Of a stretch of 28,350 nucleotides of DNA, positions 15,408 through 21,944 are shown one piece after another. The notes beneath the pieces were generated by a model. The model saw only the letters and a list, made by a program, of their open reading frames with translations. It was not told the origin of the DNA and ran no database searches. This stretch comes from CAYWMD01 sp964458575 (GTDB lineage: Bacteria; Verrucomicrobiota; Verrucomicrobiia; Limisphaerales; JADLHS01), in contig CAYWMD010000074.1 in NCBI GenBank assembly GCA_964458575.1, forward strand, positions 1-28,350, given 5' to 3'. The position numbers and the translations under genes were made by a program. Within the stretch, counting starts at the first letter, position 1, and the number at the start of each line of letters is the position of its first letter.

Positions 15408-16154
15408 TTACGCCTTCTCGGCTGTGATCAACCCATCCCCATAACTTAGCGCTACTTTTTCGCCCGGTTTCAGCACGAGAAATTCCTTGTCGTCCCATTC
15501 GCCATCCACGAGGCGACGCAGCCAGCCGATGTCGCCCGGCAATTTCTCAAACTTCCAGCCCTGAAGCTTGGCAATCTCCTCGGCCTTGCGTTCGCGCTCG
15601 TCCACCTTGGCCACGGGCGTCTGGATAAACGCCAGGCGTTTGTAGTGCTGCGTGAACTTGGCGTATTCCTCCATCAAAAACTGCGCGGCCTCTTCACCGA
15701 ACTTGGCGACGAACTCCTCCTTCTTCGCCGACATTTCGCCGCCGGCGGCCATCGGGCGGATCGTGCGGTCGGCGGGAAGATGTTCGATCCAGCCGGCGCT
15801 TTGGAAATACGTGCCCGCCTCCTTGTCCAGTTCGGCGAGGTAACGTTTGCTGCTGCCGAGCAAAATCCCCAGGCAATCGTGCGCGCGCGGAATGATCACC
15901 GGTAGGCCGTGCGCCTTCAAGCCGACGAGGCCGCGGTTGCAAAGTCCGTAGCCGAGGCCGACGGCGTCGAAATCCTCCTCCGGCACAGAATTGATCTCCT
16001 CCTGCAACGCGGCGCGGAGTTGCGCGCCCGGCTGCTCGTGCAGGCCGATCTCGACGTAGTGGAGGGTCATCTCCGTTTTGGCGGAGCGCGCGAGGACTTC
16101 GAGTTCGCGCTCAAACACGCGGCAGGCGACCAGCAGCAATCGTTGACGGTTCAT
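15408..16154 (-). CDS. DUF1638 protein of the corrinoid cluster
   Basis: The 248-residue product matches DUF1638, a family of unproven function that, as I recall, is often found near corrinoid methyltransferase genes. Typical features are LLVACRVFERELE near the start, DAVGLGYGLCNRGLVGL (~65-81) and LPVIIPRAHDCLGILLGS (~85-102), with conserved Cys and His that could bind metal or a thiol ligand. The C-terminal part holds a GWLRRLVDGEWDDKEFLVL segment. No signal peptide or membrane segment. ATG 16154 is the first start. It lies between the UroD-like gene and the activator gene on the same strand, and probably has an accessory role in methyl-group or corrinoid handling. Confidence 0.85.
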   Translation of the reverse strand: MNRQRLLLVACRVFERELEVLARSAKTEMTLHYVEIGLHEQPGAQLRAALQEEINSVPEEDFDAVGLGYGLCNRGLVGLKAHGLPVIIPRAHDCLGILLGSSKRYLAELDKEAGTYFQSAGWIEHLPADRTIRPMAAGGEMSAKKEEFVAKFGEEAAQFLMEEYAKFTQHYKRLAFIQTPVAKVDERERKAEEIAKLQGWKFEKLPGDIGWLRRLVDGEWDDKEFLVLKPGEKVALSYGDGLITAEKA

Positions 16155-16191
16155 GTTCTCAGTTCCAACGTCATCTCACGTATAAAGTTTT

Positions 16192-16255
16192 AACGCAAAG
16201 ACGCGAAGGCGCAAAGAATTTCAACCACGGATGAACACCGATGGACACGGATAAA
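16192..16255. repeat. ACGCAAAG / CACGGATG intergenic repeat
   Basis: ACGCAAAGACGCGAAGGCGC contains near-duplicate words, followed by ACCACGGATGAACACCGATG and GACACGGAT, again near-duplicate words. This kind of sequence is widespread between genes in diverse bacteria and has no established function known to me. Confidence 0.6.
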
Positions 16256-16283
16256 GCAGCAAGGCCGCGATCACAGCGACTTT

Positions 16284-16379
16284 TGGACTGCGGCGGGAAG
16301 CGAAGCGCCACGCCGCTTTCGATGCGGACGTTATGCTCAAATAGCGGTGTCGCCGCTGGCACTCTGCCACCGCATTCCA
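16284..16379. repeat. Imperfect palindromic repeat
   Basis: TGGACTGCGGCGGGAAGCGA at the left and an imperfect complement ending GCCACCGCATTCCA at the right form a long imperfect inverted repeat of about 95 bases. No second copy is visible in this window. Confidence 0.6.
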
Positions 16380-16567
16380 AAAAAATTCAGGCGACCAGCG
16401 GCAGGCGGGGGCGGCTGAAGCGCAGCGGCAAACGCTCCGCCGTGGCGAGGGCTTGCGGCTGGGTCGGAGCAATGCCCGCGTTTTGTGAGTGGCCGCTTGC
16501 TCGGTCTTGGCCACTGGATACACTCCTCGGTGGTTGGATCGTCACTGTTCGCTGCATACGTCGTAGC

Positions 16568-17074
16568 ATGCGCATCTCACGGAAAGTTCGAATCGTCCTG
16601 ATCTCGTTCGTGGTCGTCGTGGCTTCGGGCGCGGTGACCGTCTGGATGACTTTACCTCGGATCGAAAGTTGGTGCGTTAGCTTTCACCAGAAGAGCGTTA
16701 CGCGTTCTTTGGCCGCGTGGGGGCTGGAAGATGCCAAGATCACCAACGATGCCTCTGCGATCCACGCCGCTGAAATGATCGGTTACATGAGCACCTACTA
16801 CGTCCCAGGACCCGGGTATCGTGGCCCCCTCGAAGTTGAGGCCGCTTTGGAGAGGCAGCGCCAGGAGAGCATCGCACGCGTTGCTGCTTCCTTGGAGCAT
16901 TACACCGGTTTAGTTTACGGTACGAACGTGCAGCGTTGGTCGGAGTGGGCTGCGGAACGAGAGAAGCAGTTGGCGCTACGGAAAAGCAACAAACCAGACG
17001 CGCCAGCGAACGGGAAACTGCCGATTCGCGTAGAGACAAACTCAACATCAGGGGCGGGTGGCTCCCGTCGCTGA
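16568..17074 (+). CDS. Hypothetical protein with one N-terminal membrane anchor
   Basis: The 168-residue frame starts with ATG at 16568 and has a short basic start followed by a hydrophobic segment (VRIVLISFVVVVASGAVTVW, ~7-26), so it is likely membrane-anchored with a soluble outer part. The middle includes EMIGYMSTYYVPGPGYRGPL and a helix rich in Glu and Arg; the C-terminus is polar. No family recognised. It is the only plus-strand gene in the corrinoid region and is convergent with the UroD-like gene, 16 bases apart, so it interrupts the otherwise one-way cluster. The upstream in-frame extension was discarded as repeat sequence. Confidence 0.6.
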   Translation: MRISRKVRIVLISFVVVVASGAVTVWMTLPRIESWCVSFHQKSVTRSLAAWGLEDAKITNDASAIHAAEMIGYMSTYYVPGPGYRGPLEVEAALERQRQESIARVAASLEHYTGLVYGTNVQRWSEWAAEREKQLALRKSNKPDAPANGKLPIRVETNSTSGAGGSRR

Positions 17075-17090
17075 CCTTTGTGTTCGTTGA

Positions 17091-18575
17091 CTAGAAGCTC
17101 AACAGCAATTGCCAGATGTAAGTGTTGCCCAGCGCTTCCACGTTTTCCCAGACGCGGCGGACCAAATCCTGATCGCCGGTGATCGGCGGAAGTTCCCTGG
17201 CCTTTTCCTCCCACGGACGGCAGATGCCGGGTTTGATGCGTGGGGTGGGGCGGTTTGAGAGGCCCGTGAGCTTGGAAACATCTGCGCCATCGCACGGGCG
17301 TAGGACAGGCGTCGCGCCTGTCTCTAACTTCAAAGTCTCACTCTTTTCCGAGATGGAGACAGGCGCGACGCCTGTCCTACCCGCTGAATAGACGCCGTAT
17401 TCGCGCGTGAAGTCGGTCAGCGCGCGCAGGTTTTCAATGCTCGTGTCGTCCTGCATGATCGCGCCGGCGTCCATGATGTAGCCGCCGTCCCTGGCCACGC
17501 CGTCAATGACCTTCCGGCAGTGCGCGCGGACTTCGTCGGGTTTGCCGTAACTGAGCAGCACGTTCGGGATGCCGCCGCTGAGGGCGAACTTGTGATGCAG
17601 TTTTTTGTGCGCCAGGAAAATGTCGCCCTGGTCCACGTGGTAAAGAATGCTCCGCCCCGGCAGCGTGGCGAAATCGTCGAGGTGATGATCCCATTTGCCC
17701 TCGGCGTAGAACATCGTCTGGTGGCCGTGCTTCCAGAATTCCTCGATGCACGGTTTGAGCGTGGGCCAGTAGTGCGACGTAAACTGTTTCGGACTGATGA
17801 ACGGCACGCAGCCGCGATGCATCCACAGGCCGATCGGAACTTCCTTGCTCGGGTCGGCCGTGGTCAGGCCCACGTGGACGAGATGGGGCATGAGCGCTTC
17901 GGCGGCTTTGAGCACTTTGTCCGGCTGCGTGGCCATGTCCATGGTGAGGCCGATGTAGCCGCGCAGTTTGTCGCCGATGATGTCGAAGGGCGCTTTGAAA
18001 ATTCCCGCGATGGCGGAAACCGTTCCGCACTCGTCGCGCAGCCGTTGGATTTGCGGCCCGAACGCGTAGAAATAAACCATCATCGCCATCGAACTCTTCA
18101 CGAGGGCGAGGTTGTTGCGGTAGGTCGCGGGTTGGCCGATGGCGGCGACTTCGGTGGACACGCGCGGCAGCCAGACGTTGTAGAGAAAGCCCGTGGGGTC
18201 ATCAATCAGCGCGTCGTATTCGTCCTCGCGCATGAAGGCCTTGTCTTCGGGCGGCTCGATGAAGTTGAAGCCCGTCGTGTGCGGAATGTGTATGCCGGGG
18301 ATGCCGTAATAGCGCAACCCCGCCGCCTGCGCCAGACCGGTCCACACATAAACCATGTTTGCGACCACGGCGTCCCAATCGAAATCCTTCGCGCACTTCA
18401 CGGCGGCTTCGAAGGCGAGGTTGTAATCGTGCGCGACCTGCTGGCAGGTCATGCCCGCATACTTGGCGGTGAACTCGGCGACGAACGGGCGGATGGGAAT
18501 CTTGTCAGGCTTCTCGTTGCGCAGCGCGGTGAGATAGCGCCGCTTACGCTCGGCGTAGAGTTGGGTGGTGTTCAT
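17091..18575 (-). CDS. UroD-family methyltransferase-like protein with inserted REP
   Basis: The 494-residue protein belongs to the uroporphyrinogen-decarboxylase (URO-D) superfamily, which includes MtaA/MtbA and corrinoid-dependent demethylases. Typical segments: RNEKPDKIPIRPFVAEFTAKYAGM near the start, KDFDWDAVVANMVYVWTG (~63-80), GLWMHRGCVPFISPKQFTSHYWPTLK (~248-273) and LHHKFALSGGIPNVLLSYGK (~327-346). The zinc motif HxC...C of MtaA is not obvious (HVDQGDIF lies near the expected place), so the catalytic mode may differ. Residues ~399-425 are encoded by a REP palindrome (17300-17380), exactly 27 codons, in frame. It lies downstream of the MtaC-like gene and may transfer the methyl group to or from the corrinoid protein. 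Substrate unknown. Confidence 0.82.
   Translation of the reverse strand: MNTTQLYAERKRRYLTALRNEKPDKIPIRPFVAEFTAKYAGMTCQQVAHDYNLAFEAAVKCAKDFDWDAVVANMVYVWTGLAQAAGLRYYGIPGIHIPHTTGFNFIEPPEDKAFMREDEYDALIDDPTGFLYNVWLPRVSTEVAAIGQPATYRNNLALVKSSMAMMVYFYAFGPQIQRLRDECGTVSAIAGIFKAPFDIIGDKLRGYIGLTMDMATQPDKVLKAAEALMPHLVHVGLTTADPSKEVPIGLWMHRGCVPFISPKQFTSHYWPTLKPCIEEFWKHGHQTMFYAEGKWDHHLDDFATLPGRSILYHVDQGDIFLAHKKLHHKFALSGGIPNVLLSYGKPDEVRAHCRKVIDGVARDGGYIMDAGAIMQDDTSIENLRALTDFTREYGVYSAGRTGVAPVSISEKSETLKLETGATPVLRPCDGADVSKLTGLSNRPTPRIKPGICRPWEEKARELPPITGDQDLVRRVWENVEALGNTYIWQLLLSF
17300..17380. repeat. REP palindrome, family A, copy 3, inside the UroD-like gene
   Basis: The same inverted arms as the two REPs in the helicase (each with an inner ACAGGCG-TCG-CGCCTGT hairpin), but a longer unrelated spacer. 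Total 81 bases, so 27 codons. It is translated as GRTGVAPVS...LETGATPVL, that is, the first arm is read in a different frame from the helicase copies and still has no stop. Confidence 0.95.
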
Positions 18576-18626
18576 GGTTTTGTTTTTTCGAAATTTTTCA
18601 GCGAACCGTGGCCGTTTTTTGTGCTG

Positions 18627-18786
18627 AGATTCTCCCTCTCCCTGACCCTCTCCCCAAGGAGAGGGAAAAGCTGTTGGTCGTCTCTCGTCTACCGATGACC
18701 GTTTGGACTGCTCCGTCTCACTTCTTTTGAGAGACGGAGAACGATTCTCCCTCTCCCAGCGGGAGAGGGCTGGGGTGAGGGAGAAT
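18627..18786. repeat. Composite palindromic element, family B, copy 2
   Basis: It shares the order and ends of the copy at 15228-15384: a TGACCCTCTCCC hairpin on the left, a middle with ATGACCGTTTGGAC, then TTTTGAGAGA and ACGATTCTCCCTCTCCCAGC with the complementary GGGAGAGGG and GGGGTGAGGGAG on the right. It occupies the spacer between the MtaC-like and UroD-like genes and could affect their co-transcription. Confidence 0.85.
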
Positions 18787-18796
18787 CGTGCGAAGT

Positions 18797-19429
18797 CTAG
18801 GCGACAACCTTCTTGGCCAGGCCAACCGCGCCCGCCGCGCTCTCGGCAAAACCGTCCGCGCCGATTTCCTCGGCGTAGCGCTGGGTAATGGGCGCGCCGC
18901 CAACGAGAATTTTCACCTGATTCCGAACGCCAGCCTGCTTGAGCGCGTCCACGGTGGTGCGCATCGAGGGCATGGTAGTCGTGAGCAATGCCGACATGGC
19001 CACGATGTTGGCGTTCTTTTCCTTCACCGCGGCAACGAATTGCTCGGGCGTCACGTTCACGCCCAGATCAATGACTTCATAACCGCCGCCTTCGAGCATG
19101 GCCGCGACGAGGTTCTTCCCGATGTCGTGCAGGTCGCCCTTTACCGTGCCGATGGCGACGCGCCCGGCGGGTTGCGCCCCGCTGGCGATGAGCAATGGGC
19201 GGATGAGTTCCAGGGCGCCCTTCATTGCGCGCGCCGAGAGCAACAGCTCGGGCACGAAGTATTCGTTGCATTCGAAGCGGCGTCCCACTTCGGCCATGGC
19301 GGGCACCATGTATTCCTGGACGAGCTTGAGCGGCTCGACTTTTTCGGCGAGCGCCTGTTCGGTGACGGCTTTGGCGGTTTTGGCGTCCCCGGTGAGGACG
19401 GCGTCGTGGAGTTGTTTGAGGTCGGTCAT
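18797..19429 (-). CDS. mtaC: MtaC-like corrinoid (cobalamin-binding) protein
   Basis: The 210-residue protein is a methyl-carrier corrinoid protein of the MtaC/MtbC/MetH-B12 type. The N-terminal four-helix cap spans ~1-85 (EPLKLVQEYMVPAMAEVGRR and FVPELLLSARAMK). The cobalamin domain carries the base-off signature DLHDIGKN with the cobalt-ligand H101, then GYEVIDLGVNVTPEQF, MSALLTTTMPSM and a terminal ILVGGAPITQRYAEEIGADG. Length is typical. It should shuttle a methyl group between the upstream MtaB-like enzyme and an acceptor methyltransferase. It starts 30 bases after the MtaB-like stop and is followed by the UroD-like gene after a 221-base repeat-filled gap. Confidence 0.93.
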   Translation of the reverse strand: MTDLKQLHDAVLTGDAKTAKAVTEQALAEKVEPLKLVQEYMVPAMAEVGRRFECNEYFVPELLLSARAMKGALELIRPLLIASGAQPAGRVAIGTVKGDLHDIGKNLVAAMLEGGGYEVIDLGVNVTPEQFVAAVKEKNANIVAMSALLTTTMPSMRTTVDALKQAGVRNQVKILVGGAPITQRYAEEIGADGFAESAAGAVGLAKKVVA

Positions 19430-19459
19430 AGGTTTTGTTGGATGTTCAGTGCTGCCTGG

Positions 19460-20839
19460 TCATAAATCGTAGTCCGCGGCCACGAATCGCGTTGTGTCCA
19501 CACAACCCATCATTTCACCGATGAACTCGGCTTCGTTGTCGGGAATGGTTTCCACGGTTTTCCGGATGCGGTCAAGCCATGAAAGTTCGCGGGGATGAAT
19601 CTTCAGCCGTCCGTCCTTCTGCGCCTCGCGCAGCAACCGGAGCGCGGTCAGCGCGGCTTCGCGCCCCGCGGCCAATGGCGTCGGGGCCCGGACAATCGCG
19701 CTGGCGATGGCGACGGCGCTTTCCGGCGTGAGCACATACGCCTGCGGGTCGAGGGCGGCATCGGAAGCCACCAGCCACTTGCGATACTGCAACGCCGCCG
19801 CGCTTCCGTCGGCCAGCGCCTGATTCATGAGCCGGCAATCATAAATGAGCTGCTCCAGGCAAACCGTGGGCGCCATGCCACCGAGGAGTTTGATGTTTTG
19901 CACGGATTCATTGCTCCACGTGTCGCAGGTGGCGGCGGCGATGTTGCCGAGCGGACTGAGATGGGCGCAGGCCGCGACGCTCCCTTCCATCGCCATCGGA
20001 AAGCCAGTGATGGCTTTGAGAATCGGGTTTTCGTAACCGCAGTCCTTGCCCGGGCCAACCGCGCCGCATTCATAACAAACCAGCGTGCGCACAGCCGTCA
20101 CCGCACGGACGACGGCGGCAAAGACGCGCGGAATCATTTTCTGCTCGGCCAGCACCATGGCCGTGTTGCCGAAACCGCACGCGGTGTCGCCCGCGCAATG
20201 GGCGTTGTGCTTGCGCGCGATCTTTTCCAACTCGGTCCAAAGAAATCGCATGTCCCGAACGCCCAGAACGCAGAGGGCGAATATGACTGATCGCATGTCG
20301 CCTTGCATCAGCGCCTCGTCATGAACTTCCTTGCCCCCGACGGATTCAATGCTGATAAGTTCCGCGCCGGCAGCCGCGCAACCACCGAAAGTCGTCAGCA
20401 TCGCCTCGTAAAGCGGCCCGCTGCGCATCCGGGGCGGGCGGACCATCTCCCGCGTGTCATTGGGCGTAATGCGCAGGACGGATTTGAGGCCGTGCTTCGC
20501 GTGGGCGTGTTCCATCCCATCGAGCAGAATGCGCGTGAGTTCGATGCCCCACGCCGGATTTTCCGTCATGGGCGGGAGTGTTTCGAACTCGACGACCAGT
20601 CCGGGCGCTTCAAGTTCCACCGCGCGTTGCAACGCCCCGGAGATGATCTGCCGGTATTGATTCCGGACTTCGGGCATGGTGTTTTCGTCCACGAACATGG
20701 TGGGCAGGGTGAAGTTCAACTCCGGATAAACCGTTCCGCCGCCGATGGTCAGTCCCCGCCGCGTGGTCAGCGGTCTGGAACAACGGCCGAAACAAAGCTC
20801 CGCCGGATCGGCGATCGCGAGATTCTGATAGCGTCGCAT
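19460..20839 (-). CDS. mtaB: MtaB-like methyltransferase (methanol:corrinoid type)
   Basis: The 459-residue protein is a homologue of MtaB, which transfers the methyl group of methanol to the corrinoid protein MtaC through a zinc site. Candidate zinc ligands fall where those of the archaeal enzyme do: E165 in LISIESVGGKE, C221 in GDTACGFGNTAM and C267 in VGPGKDCGYENPILKA. The family segments GGTVYPELNFTLP (~34-46), VVEFETLPPMTENPAWG (~82-98) and GNIAAATCDTWSNESVQNIK are also present. Length matches. It is followed by the MtaC-like gene after 30 bases and belongs with the activator and DUF1638 genes. Methanol is the family substrate, but bacterial homologues may use other methylated compounds. 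Confidence 0.92.
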   Translation of the reverse strand: MRRYQNLAIADPAELCFGRCSRPLTTRRGLTIGGGTVYPELNFTLPTMFVDENTMPEVRNQYRQIISGALQRAVELEAPGLVVEFETLPPMTENPAWGIELTRILLDGMEHAHAKHGLKSVLRITPNDTREMVRPPRMRSGPLYEAMLTTFGGCAAAGAELISIESVGGKEVHDEALMQGDMRSVIFALCVLGVRDMRFLWTELEKIARKHNAHCAGDTACGFGNTAMVLAEQKMIPRVFAAVVRAVTAVRTLVCYECGAVGPGKDCGYENPILKAITGFPMAMEGSVAACAHLSPLGNIAAATCDTWSNESVQNIKLLGGMAPTVCLEQLIYDCRLMNQALADGSAAALQYRKWLVASDAALDPQAYVLTPESAVAIASAIVRAPTPLAAGREAALTALRLLREAQKDGRLKIHPRELSWLDRIRKTVETIPDNEAEFIGEMMGCVDTTRFVAADYDL

Positions 20840-21019
20840 GGCGTGTCGTCAGTCTTTTCCGCCGAAAGCGCCCATTTCTTTCATTGCGGTCTAACTTTCA
20901 CGTCCCCGCGTCTGGTGCAAGATGAAACCGCCTTCCTGACAATTATGGCCAAAAGAATGGCAACGGAGGGTCAGCCAGAAGGAATGATTGCTCTTTTCGG
21001 GGACGAACGGAGACGAAGT

Positions 21020-21046
21020 TTGCCGCGTTCGCACGAACGCAGCTAC
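21020..21046. repeat. Hairpin repeat (copy 2, inverted relative to 3427-3453)
   Basis: GCCGCGTTCGCACGAACGCAGC is the near reverse complement of the hairpin at 3427-3453, with three differences. It lies just downstream of the LbH transferase-like gene on the minus strand and might act as its terminator. The rest of the gap at 20840-21052 shows no gene. Confidence 0.6.
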
Positions 21047-21052
21047 GTTGTT

Positions 21053-21739
21053 CTAGGATTCTCTCGTCCGGCGGATGACGACTTCGATTTGCGCTTTGTT
21101 CTTGGCGATCATATTCGCCGGCAGGATGCCGCGCCAGTTGACGCCGGGATAAATCACGGCGCCGCGACCGATGATGCTGCCGGGGTTCAGCACCGCGTTG
21201 CAGCCGACTTCCGCGCCGTCGCCAATCAGCGCGCCGAATTTGCGCAACCCGGTGTCGAACGGAACGCCGTCCTTGTCCACCGTTACGTTGCCGGGCAGGG
21301 ACTTGAAGTTGGATAGAATCACCCCCGCGCCGAGATGCGTCTTATGACCCAGGATGGAATCGCCGACGTAGTTGAAATGAGGCGCGACGGCTTCGTTGAA
21401 CAGGATCACGTTTTTCAGTTCGGTTGAATTGCCGACCACGCAACCATCGCCAACGATGACCTGCTCGCGGATGTAAGCATTATGGCGGATCTGACAGTTG
21501 CGCCCGATGATGGCCGGGCCTTTGATCATGGCCCCGTCTTCGACCACCGTGCCTTCGCCGATGAAAACCTGCTCGCCGATGTAGGCGACGCCTTCGCATT
21601 TGTTATGCAGGCCGGGCTTGATGTTTTGCGCCACGTATTGCTTGATGCGCTTGAGCGCTTCCCACGCAAATTCTATCCCGGCGAACAAGGCGGCGTGTTC
21701 GGTCTGCTTGAGGTCAAAAAGGTCGGCCGGTTTGAACAT
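21053..21739 (-). CDS. Left-handed beta-helix transferase-like protein (GlmU C-terminal-like)
   Basis: The 228-residue protein consists mostly of hexapeptide repeats of the left-handed beta-helix fold, as in the C-terminal part of GlmU and sugar-1-phosphate nucleotidyltransferases. Repeats are visible in GEQVFIGEGTVVEDGAMIKGPAIIG (~55-80), AYIREQVIVGDGCVVGNSTELKNVILF (~88-114), GDSILGHKTHLGAGVILSN (~126-144) and GDGAEVGCNAVLNPGSIIGRGAVIYPG (~173-199). A short N-terminal helical part precedes them. There is no nucleotidyltransferase domain, so it may be an acetyltransferase or a partial homologue acting in cell-envelope sugar metabolism. The start is ATG 21739. It lies upstream of the MtaB-like gene on the same strand, separated by 213 bases, with no evident functional link. 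Confidence 0.85.
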   Translation of the reverse strand: MFKPADLFDLKQTEHAALFAGIEFAWEALKRIKQYVAQNIKPGLHNKCEGVAYIGEQVFIGEGTVVEDGAMIKGPAIIGRNCQIRHNAYIREQVIVGDGCVVGNSTELKNVILFNEAVAPHFNYVGDSILGHKTHLGAGVILSNFKSLPGNVTVDKDGVPFDTGLRKFGALIGDGAEVGCNAVLNPGSIIGRGAVIYPGVNWRGILPANMIAKNKAQIEVVIRRTRES

Positions 21740-21760
21740 GGCACGAAGCTAACAAAGCAA

Positions 21761-21892
21761 AGCTCCGGATTCCAAGCTCCAAGCTCCAGAGAAACAGCAA
21801 GCCTCAAAGCCCAAACTGCGTTGCGCCGTCATTTTGATGTTTGGCTCTTGGAATTTCCTTGGTGTCTGGATGTTGGCGCTTGGAGTTTTCAT
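21761..21892. repeat. AAGCTCCAAG-type word repeat in divergent spacer
   Basis: TTCCAAGCTCCAAGCTCCAG at the left and related words in inverted form at the right (CTTGGAATTTCCTTGGTGTC, CGCTTGGAG) flank a short unrelated middle. The segment lies between the divergent LbH and sulfatase genes, which would share this region for their promoters. Confidence 0.55.
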
Positions 21893-21944
21893 GCGTGTTT
21901 ATCCCCCTTGCCCGCCTGCCTTCGCCGTGTAAGCTCAACTTCCA

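Larger units (their letters stand above)
16155..16567. other. Repeat-rich spacer without a gene
   Basis: The 413-base gap holds an ACGCAAAGACGCGAAGGCG-type segment followed by CCACGGATGAACACCGATGG (16192-16255), both being words that recur in intergenic DNA of many bacteria, and an imperfect palindrome at 16284-16379. An open frame reaches through it to the next gene but its translation is repeat-like. Confidence 0.6.

Noticed and set aside
16241..16567. Longer N-terminus for the membrane-anchored hypothetical protein
   Set aside because: The extension is translated from palindromic and word repeats and would place the membrane anchor in the middle of the protein.
17520..18698. Long open frame antisense to the UroD-like gene
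   Set aside because: It mirrors the coding gene in a GC-rich region; its translation is His/Gly/Val-rich with no family, while the minus strand has clear motifs.
15163..18786. CRISPR array
   Set aside because: Repeats here are palindromic, dispersed, few in number and without regular spacers or cas genes.
13609..20839. Archaeal origin of the region because of MtaB/MtaC
   Set aside because: Bacterial homologues exist, the activator has a 2Fe-2S rather than archaeal 4Fe-4S motif, and neighbours are bacterial.
20303..21316. Plus-strand frame running across the MtaB start, the spacer and the LbH gene
   Set aside because: It overlaps two well-supported minus-strand genes and has no recognisable domain.
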